From an uncultured Bacteroidaceae bacterium (GTDB lineage Bacteria > Bacteroidota > Bacteroidia > Bacteroidales > Bacteroidaceae): DNA of 33,123 bases. Positions within the stretch are counted from its first letter, which is position 1. Each line of letters begins with the position of its first letter. The stretch spans positions 1 to 33,123 of the forward strand of contig CAJOLI010000016.1 of the NCBI GenBank assembly GCA_905235285.1, given 5' to 3'. Shown piece after piece: positions 21,764 to 30,900 of the stretch. The notes below the pieces were generated by a model that made no database searches, had not been told where the DNA came from, and saw nothing but the letters and a program-made list of their open reading frames with translations. Made by a program: the position numbers and the translations under genes.

Positions 21764-22672
21764 ATGAAACGAACGCTCTCCTTCCTGCTCACATTGTTGA
21801 TGACGGCGCTCTCCTTTGCCGACACATACACCGTAGACAACCTGCCCATCCCCTACCTGCAGGACCGCACTCATTATGTATCGAACCCCGACGGGCTCCT
21901 CTCGCAGACGGCTGTCGACTCGCTCAACCTGTGGCTCGGAGAGATGGAGAGAACGCATGGCGTACAGACCGTCCTGGCCGTAGTCGAGCGCATCGAGGGT
22001 GGCGAGACCTACGATTTCTGTATGGCACTCGGACGGAAACACGGCATCGGAAGCAAGGAACAAAACAGCGGACTCATCATACTGCTCTCGACAGGCGACC
22101 GCGCCTACACCATCCTCACAGGACGAGGTCTCGAAGGCACGCTGCCCGACGCCATCTGTAAGCGCATAGAGAACTACCAGATGCTGCCTGCCCTGCGCGA
22201 AGGCGACTGGGACACGGCGATGCTCAATGCCGTGCGCGCCATAACAAAATATGTCGACGGCGACGACTCGCTCGTAGGGTCGTCGGACTTCGATGACAGC
22301 GACACCGGAGCGCTCATCGGTTTCATCCTCTGTATGCTGCTCGGACTCGGCATCATAGGCTTCGCCATCTGGTACGACGAACGCCGCAAGAGCTACTGCC
22401 CCAGCTGCAAACAATACAAAATGAAGAAGATAAGTAGCTACACCACACGCAACAAGCGACTCGGCATTCGCACGCATCATGACACCTACCGCTGCTCACA
22501 TTGCTATTTCACCAAAGAACTGCACTGGGACGAGAACCTCAACAGCGGCAATGGGGCAGCGGCAGCAGGCGGTGCACTCGGAGGCAGCTTCTTCGGACGC
22601 GGAGGAGGGTCGTTCGGCGGCAGCTTCGGAGGCGGCTCCTTCGGCGGCGGTGGCGCCAGCGGACGGTTCTGA
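21764..22672 (+). CDS. TPM-domain membrane protein with zinc ribbon and Gly-rich tail
   Basis: A 302-residue protein of the TPM (YgcG/TPM_phosphatase) family. It has a signal peptide (1-19), then a TPM domain at about 35-165 (YVSNPDGLLSQTAVDSLN, then VLAVVERIEG, then NSGLIILLSTGDRAYTILTGRGLEG). A membrane helix lies at 183-204. A cytoplasmic part follows with two CxxC pairs (Cys212/215 and Cys244/247), a likely zinc ribbon. The last 40 residues are Gly/Ser/Phe repeats (GGSFGG), as is common in this family. It is followed by lemA; TPM-LemA pairs are frequent in bacteria, and the function of the pair is uncertain (envelope stress or protein turnover has been proposed). Confidence 0.92.
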   Translation: MKRTLSFLLTLLMTALSFADTYTVDNLPIPYLQDRTHYVSNPDGLLSQTAVDSLNLWLGEMERTHGVQTVLAVVERIEGGETYDFCMALGRKHGIGSKEQNSGLIILLSTGDRAYTILTGRGLEGTLPDAICKRIENYQMLPALREGDWDTAMLNAVRAITKYVDGDDSLVGSSDFDDSDTGALIGFILCMLLGLGIIGFAIWYDERRKSYCPSCKQYKMKKISSYTTRNKRLGIRTHHDTYRCSHCYFTKELHWDENLNSGNGAAAAGGALGGSFFGRGGGSFGGSFGGGSFGGGGASGRF

Positions 22673-22763
22673 AACGTTGAAGCATAGAATTGTAAAACAT
22701 TGGAATACTGATAAACGGAACTATTGAAACTTAATCAACACTCACTTAAAACCCTTTACAATT

Positions 22764-23342
22764 ATGAAGACGATCAAATCTATCCTTCTTGCCCTCGTGG
22801 CTACGCTTGGTCTGACCAGCTGTACCTACAACAAGCTCGTCGAACAAGAAGAAATCGTTGCTCAAAAGTGGGCTGACGTCCAGACTCAGTACCAGCGTCG
22901 CGCTGACCTGATACCAAACCTCGTGAACACAGTCAAGGGCTATGCCGCCCACGAGAGCGAGACGCTCGAGGCTGTCGTCAACGCTCGCACCAAAGCCACA
23001 CAGATTACCGTAGACCCCGAAAACCTCACGCCCGAGAAGTTGGCTGAATATCAAGCGGCTCAGGGTGAAGTCAGTCAGGCACTCGGCCGTCTGCTCGCAA
23101 TCACTGAGAACTATCCCGACTTGAAGGCCAACGAGCAGTTCAGCGAACTGCAAGCACAACTCGAAGGCACCGAGAACCGCATCGCCGAGTCGCGCCGCAT
23201 CTTCAACGAAGCTGTGCAGACCTATAACACCTCTGTCCGCAAATTCCCCAACAACATCTGGGCAATGATCTTCGGATTTGAGAAGAAGACTCCGTTTGCA
23301 GCCGAGGCTGGAGCTGAGAAAGCACCCGAAGTTCAGTTCTAA
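22764..23342 (+). CDS. lemA: LemA family lipoprotein
   Basis: A 192-residue protein with a lipoprotein signal: lipobox GLTSC, Cys20. It is mostly helical, with the LemA landmarks QKWADVQTQYQRRADLIPNLVNTVKGYA, then VVNARTKA, then ENYPDLKANEQFSELQAQLEGTENRIAESRR, then FNEAVQTYNTSVRKFPNNI. It is placed in the envelope and probably works with the TPM protein 91 nt upstream. Its stop shares one base with the purM start (TAATG), so purM translation is probably coupled to it. Confidence 0.95.
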   Translation: MKTIKSILLALVATLGLTSCTYNKLVEQEEIVAQKWADVQTQYQRRADLIPNLVNTVKGYAAHESETLEAVVNARTKATQITVDPENLTPEKLAEYQAAQGEVSQALGRLLAITENYPDLKANEQFSELQAQLEGTENRIAESRRIFNEAVQTYNTSVRKFPNNIWAMIFGFEKKTPFAAEAGAEKAPEVQF

Positions 23343-24508
23343 TGGATAACAAGCAACGTTATATGGCGCGTGGCGTCTCAGCCGCCAAGGAGGACGTCCA
23401 CGCCGCCATCAAGAACATCGACAAGGGAATCTTCCCGCAGGCTTTCTGCAAGATCATCCCTGACATCCTCGGCGGCGACCCCGAATACTGCAACATCATG
23501 CACGCTGACGGTGCTGGCACCAAGTCAAGCCTCGCCTACGCCTACTGGCGCGAGACGGGCGACCTCAGCGTGTGGAAAGGCATCGCGCAGGACGCACTCA
23601 TCATGAACACCGACGACCTCTTGTGTGTAGGTGCCGTCGATAACATCCTCGTCAGCAGCACCATAGGCCGCAACAAGATGCTCATCCCGGGCGAAGTTAT
23701 CAGTGCCATCATCAACGGCACGGATGAACTTATGGCCGAATTGCGCGAGATGGGCATCGGCATCTACGGCACCGGTGGCGAGACAGCCGACGTGGGCGAC
23801 CTCGTGCGCACCATCATCGTAGACAGCACCGTCACCTGTCGCATGAAGCGCAGCGATGTCATCAACAACGCCAACATACGCCCCGGCGACGTCATCGTGG
23901 GCTTGGCCAGCTACGGACAGGCCACCTACGAGAAGGAGTACAACGGCGGTATGGGCAGCAACGGCCTTACCTCCGCTCGCCACGACGTCTTCAGCAAATA
24001 CCTTGCTGAGAAATACCCCGAGACCTACGACCACGCCGTCCCCGAGGAGCTGGTGTATAGCGGACGGTATAAACTTACGGACACCACCCCCGAAGGTTAC
24101 AGCGTCGGCAAACTGGTCCTCTCCCCCACCCGCACGTACGCTCCCGTCGTCCGTCGCCTCCTCGACGAACTGCGCCCCCGCATCCACGGTATGGTACACT
24201 GCACAGGTGGTGCACAGACAAAGGTGCTGCATTTCGTGGGCGACAACTGCCGCGTCATCAAGGACAATATGTTCCCCGTGCCGCCCCTCTTCCGCATCAT
24301 CGCCGAAGAGAGCGGAGCCGACTGGAGCGAGATGTACAAGGTCTTCAACTGCGGACATCGTCTGGAGGTATATGTCAGCCCCGAGGATGCAGAACAGGTC
24401 ATCGCCATCAGCAAGAGTTTCAACATCGACGCACAAGTGGTCGGTCACATCGAGGAAGGACCGCGTTCGCTCACCATCCGCAGCGAATTCGGCGAGTTCA
24501 TCTATTGA
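23342..24508 (+). CDS. purM: Phosphoribosylformylglycinamidine cyclo-ligase (AIR synthase)
   Basis: A 388-residue enzyme that closes the imidazole ring of AIR using ATP, the fifth step of purine synthesis. Family features: HADGAGTKSSLA near residue 54, QDALIMNTDDLLCVGA, YGTGGETADVGDLV, GLASYGQATYEKEYNGGMGSNG and MVHCTGGAQTK. It is longer than the E. coli enzyme (about 345), consistent with the Bacteroidetes form as I recall it. It begins at the last base of the lemA stop codon. A 20-bp inverted repeat follows its stop. Confidence 0.96.
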   Translation: MDNKQRYMARGVSAAKEDVHAAIKNIDKGIFPQAFCKIIPDILGGDPEYCNIMHADGAGTKSSLAYAYWRETGDLSVWKGIAQDALIMNTDDLLCVGAVDNILVSSTIGRNKMLIPGEVISAIINGTDELMAELREMGIGIYGTGGETADVGDLVRTIIVDSTVTCRMKRSDVINNANIRPGDVIVGLASYGQATYEKEYNGGMGSNGLTSARHDVFSKYLAEKYPETYDHAVPEELVYSGRYKLTDTTPEGYSVGKLVLSPTRTYAPVVRRLLDELRPRIHGMVHCTGGAQTKVLHFVGDNCRVIKDNMFPVPPLFRIIAEESGADWSEMYKVFNCGHRLEVYVSPEDAEQVIAISKSFNIDAQVVGHIEEGPRSLTIRSEFGEFIY

Positions 24509-24522
24509 GTCACCTCAAACAA

Positions 24523-24605
24523 ACAACGAACGGCTCGAATAGGACAAGACATGGTTATACACACGAATTGATAACTCCACTTGTGCTATTCGAGCCGTTC
24601 GTTGT
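24523..24605. repeat. 20-bp perfect inverted repeat around a 43-nt loop
   Basis: The arms 24523-24542 and 24586-24605 are exact reverse complements (left arm begins ACAACGAACGGCTCG). No T-run follows on the plus strand (it is A-rich), so it is not a normal intrinsic terminator for purM. A weak inner pairing (ACAAG/CTTGT) is possible. Confidence 0.85.
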
Positions 24606-24656
24606 CAAAAAGTAAAAAAAATGTGAGAAAATGATGGCGGTTTCATAAGTTTATTG

Positions 24657-24664
24657 TACCTTTG
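24657..24664 (+). promoter_or_regulatory. -7 box for the tRNA gene
   Basis: TACCTTTG ends 19 nt before the tRNA. No clear TTTG is found at -33. Confidence 0.65.
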
Positions 24665-24683
24665 CACCCGCAAATCAGAGGAT

Positions 24684-24758
24684 AGGAGCGTAGCTCAGTT
24701 GGTTCAGAGCGCTTCAGTCACATTGAAGAGGTCATCGGTTCGAGCCCGATCGTTCCTA
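24684..24758 (+). tRNA. tRNA-Val (anticodon CAC)
   Basis: A full cloverleaf: acceptor AGGAGCG/CGTTCCT with one G-T pair, discriminator A, D stem GCTC/GAGC with GG in the loop, anticodon stem CTTCA/TGAAG with loop GTCACAT (U33, anticodon CAC, A37), variable loop AGGTC, and T stem ATCGG/CCGAT with TTCGAGC. CCA is not encoded (CTA follows). CAC reads GUG valine codons. G at position 32 is unusual. Confidence 0.9.
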
Positions 24759-24773
24759 CTACCCAAATGCGAG

Positions 24774-24809
24774 GCGGGCTTCCAGACAAGGAAGTCCGCT
24801 TTTGTTTTT
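24774..24809 (+). terminator. Terminator of the tRNA gene
   Basis: A 10-bp stem GCGGGCTTCC (24774-24783) with GGAAGTCCGC (24790-24799), one G-T pair, then TTTTGTTTTT. It separates the tRNA from prfA. Confidence 0.88.
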
Positions 24810-24850
24810 CTACAAACAACGAATTAATCAAATTAGACGAATATCCCATA

Positions 24851-25963
24851 ATGGCAATAGAGAACAACGAACTGCTTGACCGCCTCGAAGGGCTGGTAAG
24901 CCGCTACGAAGAGGTGGGGACGCTCATCACCGATCCCTCGGTGATAGCTGACCAGAAGAGGTACGTCAAGCTGACCAAAGAATACAAGGACCTGGGCGCC
25001 ATCGTGCGGAAGCGCAAGGAGTACGTCCAGGCGCTGCAAACCATAGAGGACGCCAAGGAGATGATGTCCGAGGACGATGCCGACATACGCGAGATGGCTC
25101 GTGAGGAGATGGCCGCCGCTCAGGAACGCCTACCCGTGCTCGAGGAAGACATCAAGCTGCTGCTCATCCCTGCCGACCCCGAGGACGACAAGAACGTCAT
25201 CATGGAGATACGCGGTGGCACGGGCGGCGACGAGGCAGCGCTGTTCGCCGGCGACCTCTTCCGTATGTACTCCAAGTACTGCGAGACGAAGGGTTGGAAG
25301 ATTGCCGTGTCGAGCTTCACCGAAGGTGCTGCCGGTGGCTACAAGGAGATTATCTTCTCCGTCACGGGCGAGAAGGTCTATGGCACGATGAAATACGAGA
25401 GTGGCGTACACCGCGTACAGCGCGTGCCGGTCACGGAGACGCAGGGCCGCGTACACACCAGCGCCGCCACTGTGGCCGTGCTGCCTGAGGCGGAGGAGTT
25501 CGACGTGGAGATCAACGAGGGCGCTATCAAGTGGGACACCTTCCGCAGCCAGGGCGCTGGCGGACAGAACGTTAACAAGGTGGAATCGGGCGTGCGTGCA
25601 CGATATATGTGGACGAACCCCAACACGGGCGAGACGGAAGAGATTCTCATCGAATGTACCGAGACGCGCGACCAACCTAAGAACAAAGAACGAGCCCTTG
25701 CGCGCCTGCGTACCTTTATATATGACAAGGAGCACCAGAAGTACATCGACGACATCGCCGCCCGCCGCAAGACGATGGTCTCGACTGGCGACCGCTCTGC
25801 CAAGATACGCACCTACAACTACCCGCAGGGCCGCATCACCGACCATCGCATCGGCTACACTATCTACAACCTGGCTGCCTTCATGGACGGCGACATCCAG
25901 GAATGCATCGACCGCCTCACTGTGGCCGAGAATGCCGAGCGACTGAAAGAATCGGCCCTCTAA
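24851..25963 (+). CDS. prfA: Peptide chain release factor 1
   Basis: A 370-residue RF1 that reads UAA and UAG stop codons and triggers peptide release. The peptide-hydrolysis motif GGQ is at 237-239 within FRSQGAGGQNVNKVESGVR. The stop-codon recognition tripeptide is PVT (193-195) in RVPVTETQGRVHTSA, where E. coli has PAT. The start at 24851 gives the typical MAIENNELLDRLEGL beginning and avoids the tRNA terminator that the longer frame would cross. The length is slightly above the E. coli protein (360). Confidence 0.97.
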   Translation: MAIENNELLDRLEGLVSRYEEVGTLITDPSVIADQKRYVKLTKEYKDLGAIVRKRKEYVQALQTIEDAKEMMSEDDADIREMAREEMAAAQERLPVLEEDIKLLLIPADPEDDKNVIMEIRGGTGGDEAALFAGDLFRMYSKYCETKGWKIAVSSFTEGAAGGYKEIIFSVTGEKVYGTMKYESGVHRVQRVPVTETQGRVHTSAATVAVLPEAEEFDVEINEGAIKWDTFRSQGAGGQNVNKVESGVRARYMWTNPNTGETEEILIECTETRDQPKNKERALARLRTFIYDKEHQKYIDDIAARRKTMVSTGDRSAKIRTYNYPQGRITDHRIGYTIYNLAAFMDGDIQECIDRLTVAENAERLKESAL

Positions 25964-25972
25964 ACGCGTGCG

Positions 25973-26002
25973 ACGAGAATGAACGAGAATGAACGAGAAT
26001 TG
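25973..26002. repeat. 10-bp tandem repeat
   Basis: Three units of ACGAGAATGA (25973-25982, 25983-25992, and a diverged 25993-26002). AGATTGAC copies follow near 26010-26028. These lie in the 184-base gap between prfA and the DUF4153 gene. Confidence 0.7.
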
Positions 26003-26147
26003 ACGCATAGATTGACTAACAGATTGACGAAGATTCTTGAAGTGTTAAGCGTCCCTTCGGACCGAGCGGACGCCCAAAGAAACATTCACGTCCAATCTTA
26101 TCGTCATCGTGTTCGTCTATTAACATCAACATATTCACGTCTGGCTT

Positions 26148-27893
26148 ATGAAATTAATTGGAATACTCTCGCGCGCAGCACGCAACTGCTTTCAGCGCTT
26201 CCCCGCCCCAGCGGCTTTCGCGACAGCACTTGCGGCGTATGCCATTCTCGTCATACTGGCCGAGCCTGAGGCCGACCGACTCGTGGGTGCCATCGTATAT
26301 TTCCTCTCCGTCGGTTTCGTGCTCTCCCTCTCTCTCAAACTGTGGAGCGAGGAGCATACTTGGACGCGTAAAGACTGGGTGATTCATACCTCCGCCTACC
26401 TCATTCTTCTGGCTGACGCCATCTACCTCTATCACATCAACTTCGGCTACTACGGGCGCGGCTATGAGACGTTCCTCATGCACGCCTCTGCCATCCTGGC
26501 ACTGACGCTGACGGTTTTCTTTCTGCCGTTTAACCGTGAACGCAACGATATCCCATCGTGGTACTTCGCACTAAGCGTGATTGCGAGTATAGCCATCTGC
26601 GTAGCGATTGGACTGGTTCTCTGGGGCGGGCTCAGCCTACTGCTTACATCAATGAACTGGCTGTTCAGCGTCAACCTCGGCTGGAAATGGTATGCCGTCA
26701 CGGGCGTACTTGTCGCAGGCTACCTTCCGGCATTGCTTTTCTTGGGTCGCATCCCAGACGGCGAGGAGAAGCATGACCGCAAGCCGCTGCACTCAGGCTT
26801 CCTCGCGGGCGTGTTCCGCTATCTCTTCCTACCTTTGGAGGCGCTGTACATCATCGTGCTGTTCATCTACGCCGTGCAGATTCTCGTGCGTTGGGAACTG
26901 CCCAACGGTCAGGTATCGTGGCTCGTCATCGCCTCGATGGTGGGCCTCATCGCCATCGAGTTCGGTCTCTACCCTACCCGCCACGCCGAGAACCGACCAT
27001 TCGACCACGCTGTAGCACGCTGGCTGCCACTCATCCTGATGCCGCTATTGTTGCTCATGACGGTGGGAATCATTCGTCGTTTCTCCGATTACGGCATCAC
27101 CATCGCCCGACTTTATCTGGCCACACTGAACGTCTGGTTCTACGCGGTCTGCCTCGGCCTCTTCTTCACTCGCGCCCGCCGCATCCATTGGATTCCCATC
27201 TCCTTCGCGGCCCTCTTCCTGCTGACATCGGCGCTGCCGCTGAACTACACCAGCCTCACGCGACGTACACTTATGAAAGAAGTGGAACGCGCGCTCACGC
27301 AGGCGGGCGCGACGACACTACCGTTGGACGCCGACCGCTACGATACCTTGATGAAGACGCTGCCCACGCAAGAGGCTTCACGTATCAGTTCTAAGCTGAA
27401 GTATCTCGAGCAGACATTCAGCAGCGCGGCCATAGAGCCCCTTGTAACACAGGAGGATGAAGTCATACCCTTCGGCTCATACATACAAGAAACAATCCAT
27501 AGCATCAACGACGTTGGCAGCAACAACCTCTTTGGTTCAGCCAACGCCACTCATCTCCACATCCCCGAGGGCTACACGGAGTTGTACGAGGACGTCATCA
27601 GTACCGACTACCTTATCGACTTGAGCCGCGACACTTTTGAAGTCCCTGTAACACAAGCTGGAAACGAAACCTTAGCAGACACTGTCATCGTAAGCCTCAG
27701 ACGACTGAAAACGCTGGACAAGCGCATGAACGACCTCGTCCCCTTGCCCACCAAATCCTCCTCCAACCTATTCTTCCTCCAACAATTCAGTGTCTATGAA
27801 GGTGCAGTAGCCGACAATGGCGAACGCATCTCGCCCCCCAAACTGAACCTCAGGGGCTACATGCTGACAAAAGGCACGAGTGATGGCCAGTGA
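26148..27893 (+). CDS. DUF4153 family polytopic membrane protein
   Basis: A 581-residue inner-membrane protein of unknown function. The first 370 residues or so hold about ten hydrophobic helices. The conserved family stretch is FSDYGITIARLYLATLNVWFYAV followed by RRIHWIPISFAALFL (about 320-360). Residues about 375-581 are soluble, with no motif I recognise, and are probably extracytoplasmic or cytoplasmic depending on helix count. It matches the DUF4153 family common in Bacteroidetes. It stands between prfA and a convergent lyase gene, with a terminator 40 nt after the stop. Confidence 0.88.
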   Translation: MKLIGILSRAARNCFQRFPAPAAFATALAAYAILVILAEPEADRLVGAIVYFLSVGFVLSLSLKLWSEEHTWTRKDWVIHTSAYLILLADAIYLYHINFGYYGRGYETFLMHASAILALTLTVFFLPFNRERNDIPSWYFALSVIASIAICVAIGLVLWGGLSLLLTSMNWLFSVNLGWKWYAVTGVLVAGYLPALLFLGRIPDGEEKHDRKPLHSGFLAGVFRYLFLPLEALYIIVLFIYAVQILVRWELPNGQVSWLVIASMVGLIAIEFGLYPTRHAENRPFDHAVARWLPLILMPLLLLMTVGIIRRFSDYGITIARLYLATLNVWFYAVCLGLFFTRARRIHWIPISFAALFLLTSALPLNYTSLTRRTLMKEVERALTQAGATTLPLDADRYDTLMKTLPTQEASRISSKLKYLEQTFSSAAIEPLVTQEDEVIPFGSYIQETIHSINDVGSNNLFGSANATHLHIPEGYTELYEDVISTDYLIDLSRDTFEVPVTQAGNETLADTVIVSLRRLKTLDKRMNDLVPLPTKSSSNLFFLQQFSVYEGAVADNGERISPPKLNLRGYMLTKGTSDGQ

Positions 27894-27932
27894 CGACAAT
27901 AATAATCCATAAATTCCTCAAATATGAACGAG

Positions 27933-27973
27933 AAAGCCTCTTCGCTGATAGCGGAGAGGCTTTTTTGTTTTGT
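27933..27973 (+). terminator. Terminator of the DUF4153 gene
   Basis: Stem AAAGCCTCTTCGC (27933-27945) with GCGGAGAGGCTTT (27951-27963), one T-G pair, a 5-nt loop, then a T-rich run. The upstream A-run is short, so it mainly serves the plus strand. Confidence 0.88.
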
Positions 27974-27997
27974 TTCCTATCTGACAGAGATGCGGAA

Positions 27998-30900
27998 CTA
28001 ATGTTTTGCTACTTTCTGGCGGATATGGGGTGTATACAGGAGGTAGATGCCTTGAGGCAGGCCGTCGAGGGCATGTGCTTTCTGCACCTGCGACCGCAAT
28101 TCGACGCCATCAATGGTATAGACGTCGACATGAGCATCATCCGGTATGACGGCAATACCGTCGGCAACGGATGCTACGCGCACCTTGCCGTCTGTGTTCA
28201 GTGTTGAGGTGTCGAAGGTGTAGGTCGCACCCTCGCTCTCGCATTTGACCACTACATTGCCTGAAGCAGAAGTGAAGCCGCTGGAGAACACCTCTATCTC
28301 ATCTCCGACAGCGAGGGTGCGCTGTGCGGGAACGATGATGAGCAATGTGTCGCCGGCATGGCTGATGGGCCCAGAGACTCTGAACTTTGAATTGCTGGCA
28401 GCCGTGAGCAGGCAGCGCACGGTAGCGCCCTTGCGCAGTGTCAGAGAGCTCATGCGCAGTGTGCCGGCTGCCGTCGGGCTGGTACCTGCTGCCAGCGTTC
28501 CGCCTGAAGCTACGGTGACGGCACTTGCCAGTCCGTTGCCCGAGAGCGTGCCACCTTTATTTACGGTTATGACTCCTGTCGTCATGGCTGTGGTAGAGGT
28601 ATTGTAGAGCTCGAGTGTGCCTCCGTTGACGGTGATAGGCGACGTGTGCCCCACGGAGCGCAGCGATAGTTTGCCTGTTCCTACTTTCTGAATATTAGCA
28701 GCCTTCAGCGTACCATAGAACTGTGTGTCCTCGTTCAGGAATCCAATCTGATACGTGCTTCCGCTGCCTCCAAGGGTGGCATCGGTAGCAGTTGCGGGCG
28801 ATGACAGGGAGCCTATCTTTGTCGTGGCAGAGACCTCCGAGCCTCCTCCGCTGGCATTATGAGCCACGTAGGTGCCGGCACTCACGACAAGGCGCGTCTT
28901 ACTCATGTCGGTAACGTTCTGCATCAGGCGGAAGTTGCCGCCGGCGCCCTTGGCTGTCAAGGTTCCTTCAAAGGCGGCGAAATTGGCTCCTATGTCACAG
29001 CGTACATAGCGCGTCTCAATAGTAAGGTTGCCTGAGCCCTTGAAAGAGCCGTTGATCTTGCCACGCGAAGAACCCAGGATGCGGTTGGTGGTACCTGCTT
29101 CTACGGTGACCACATGGTTCAGCACAGGCATTGTGGAGCTGCTGTTGTTGTCGATCTGATGCACCTCTCCGCCAGCCAGCAGCATAGGCGAGCCAGAGCG
29201 GCCGAAGGTGGTGTTCCAAGTGCCTTGAGCTATGATGCCTTTGCGGACGATGATACCGGCAAAGTTGTTGGCGCCGCCATAGTTGAAGTTCAGCTGTCCG
29301 GGGCCGTCCTTGACGAGGTAGCCGCTGCCCTGCACCTGCCCCTTCAATGAGAGGGCGCTGTTGGCCTGCGCGATGCGTATCGTGGCCGTGTCCGTCAGGG
29401 TGATGATGCGGTCTGTGGCCATATTGTCTTTGCTCAACACCAGGGTGCCGCCATTGAGTTGTAGGTTGCCCTGTGCTGATGTAGAGGCTCCGATAGCACT
29501 CTTCTGTCCTCCGTCGTAGAAGTTAGGCACGGTGAGTGTACCGCCATTGACAACGGTCTTTCCCGTGTAGTCGCTATTCTTAAGGTTGAAAGTTACGGCA
29601 GCTCCCTCGTTGATAGTGACGCCTCCTTCGCCCGAGAGACCGCCCTCGCCCGAGAAGACATAGGTGCCGCCATTGAAGGTGACGCCGCTGGTGACGATTT
29701 GATCGTTGATGCTGACGCTCTTACGGCTGGCATTGTCATCGAAGACGACGGCATCGCCGGGCACGAAGGCTGTTGCTCCCTCGAGCTCGAAGTTCAGAGC
29801 TTTATAATCCCAGAGTACGGACTCGTTGCCCGTCCAAGCGACGTCAGCAGAAGCGTCACGTGTCTCGTTGATGACCAGCAACAGCTTGTTCTCCTGGCTG
29901 ACGAAGTCGTAGTTGATACCATCCAGCCCACGGCTTTTCAGCTTAGAGGCATCAACCGTCAGCTCACCCGTACACTCGGCAATGACATAGCTGCCCGCTG
30001 CGAGTTCCTCATGGGATATGGTGATGGTGTTCTGTCCCTTGAAGGTCAGGTTGCCGTCCACATGCAGGCGTCCGCTCTGCCCCTCGCCCGCCTCTACTTC
30101 TATGAAGACATTGCCGGGAATGGTCAAGTCCTGCTTGAAGGTGATGACGCCCGTGCGCCCCGTAGGTTTCAGACGGCAACCCTCATAATTGAGCGCCCCT
30201 TCGAAGGAGACGGGGCCGTTCAGGACAGCCTCTCCGGCGAGAGTGCCTTTAGCCCGGAGCTCCACGGGACCGCTGACGGCACCGTTCACGCATAGTGTAC
30301 CTTCGCTGATGATGGTATTTCCTGTATACAATAGATTATTATTAAAGGTGGCAGTGCCCTGCATAGACTTGACGAGGGACATCTCTCCGGCGAATGAGCC
30401 GTCGCCTTGGAAGGTATAGTCGTGCCCCAGCGGATTCATCACATAAACGGCTGATGGGCTGACGGCGGCATTCAGGCTGACGGGCGAGGCATTGTCGCCC
30501 GAGAGGTCAAAGACAAGACTCTTGCCATCGGCGTAGGCTTCATCCTGTTTCATATCGAAGCTGGTGAAGCCGTTCTGCCATGCACCGCCCTTCCAGCGCA
30601 GGTCGGTCACCATGGCAGGGGGCAGCGGTGGCATCGGCATGCCGCCGCCCAGGTAGAAACCTGTGTTGGGGTGCTGGTAGTAGCCGCGTGTCGTAATGTC
30701 GCCTCGGTAATGTGGATCTTGCTGTAGAGCATAGATGCTGTAGCTGGTGGGGATATTAGTGGTGTAGCCCACCAAGCCCGTGCAGCCGTCGGGATTCTGG
30801 TTGGCAAGAATAATCTCCTCGCGCCAGTCGCCGGCGATGTCGCCCATGAAAGTCGGGCGCGTACCGGTGCCGCCGTGGGTAGCCCATCCTGACTCCTGCG

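Noticed and set aside
23525..24448. A 307-residue open frame on the minus strand
   Set aside because: It is antisense to purM and rich in Val/Ala/His, typical of frames created by GC-biased codons on the other strand.
24523..24605. Inverted repeat considered as the purM terminator
   Set aside because: The stem is followed by A-rich, not T-rich, sequence on the plus strand and has a 43-nt loop.
24684..24758. tRNA considered as tRNA-Asp (GTC)
   Set aside because: GTC would leave the anticodon out of frame with the 5-bp stem CTTCA/TGAAG. The 7-nt loop places U33 before CAC.
25130..26008. A 292-residue open frame on the minus strand
   Set aside because: It is antisense to prfA, with no start context or family match.
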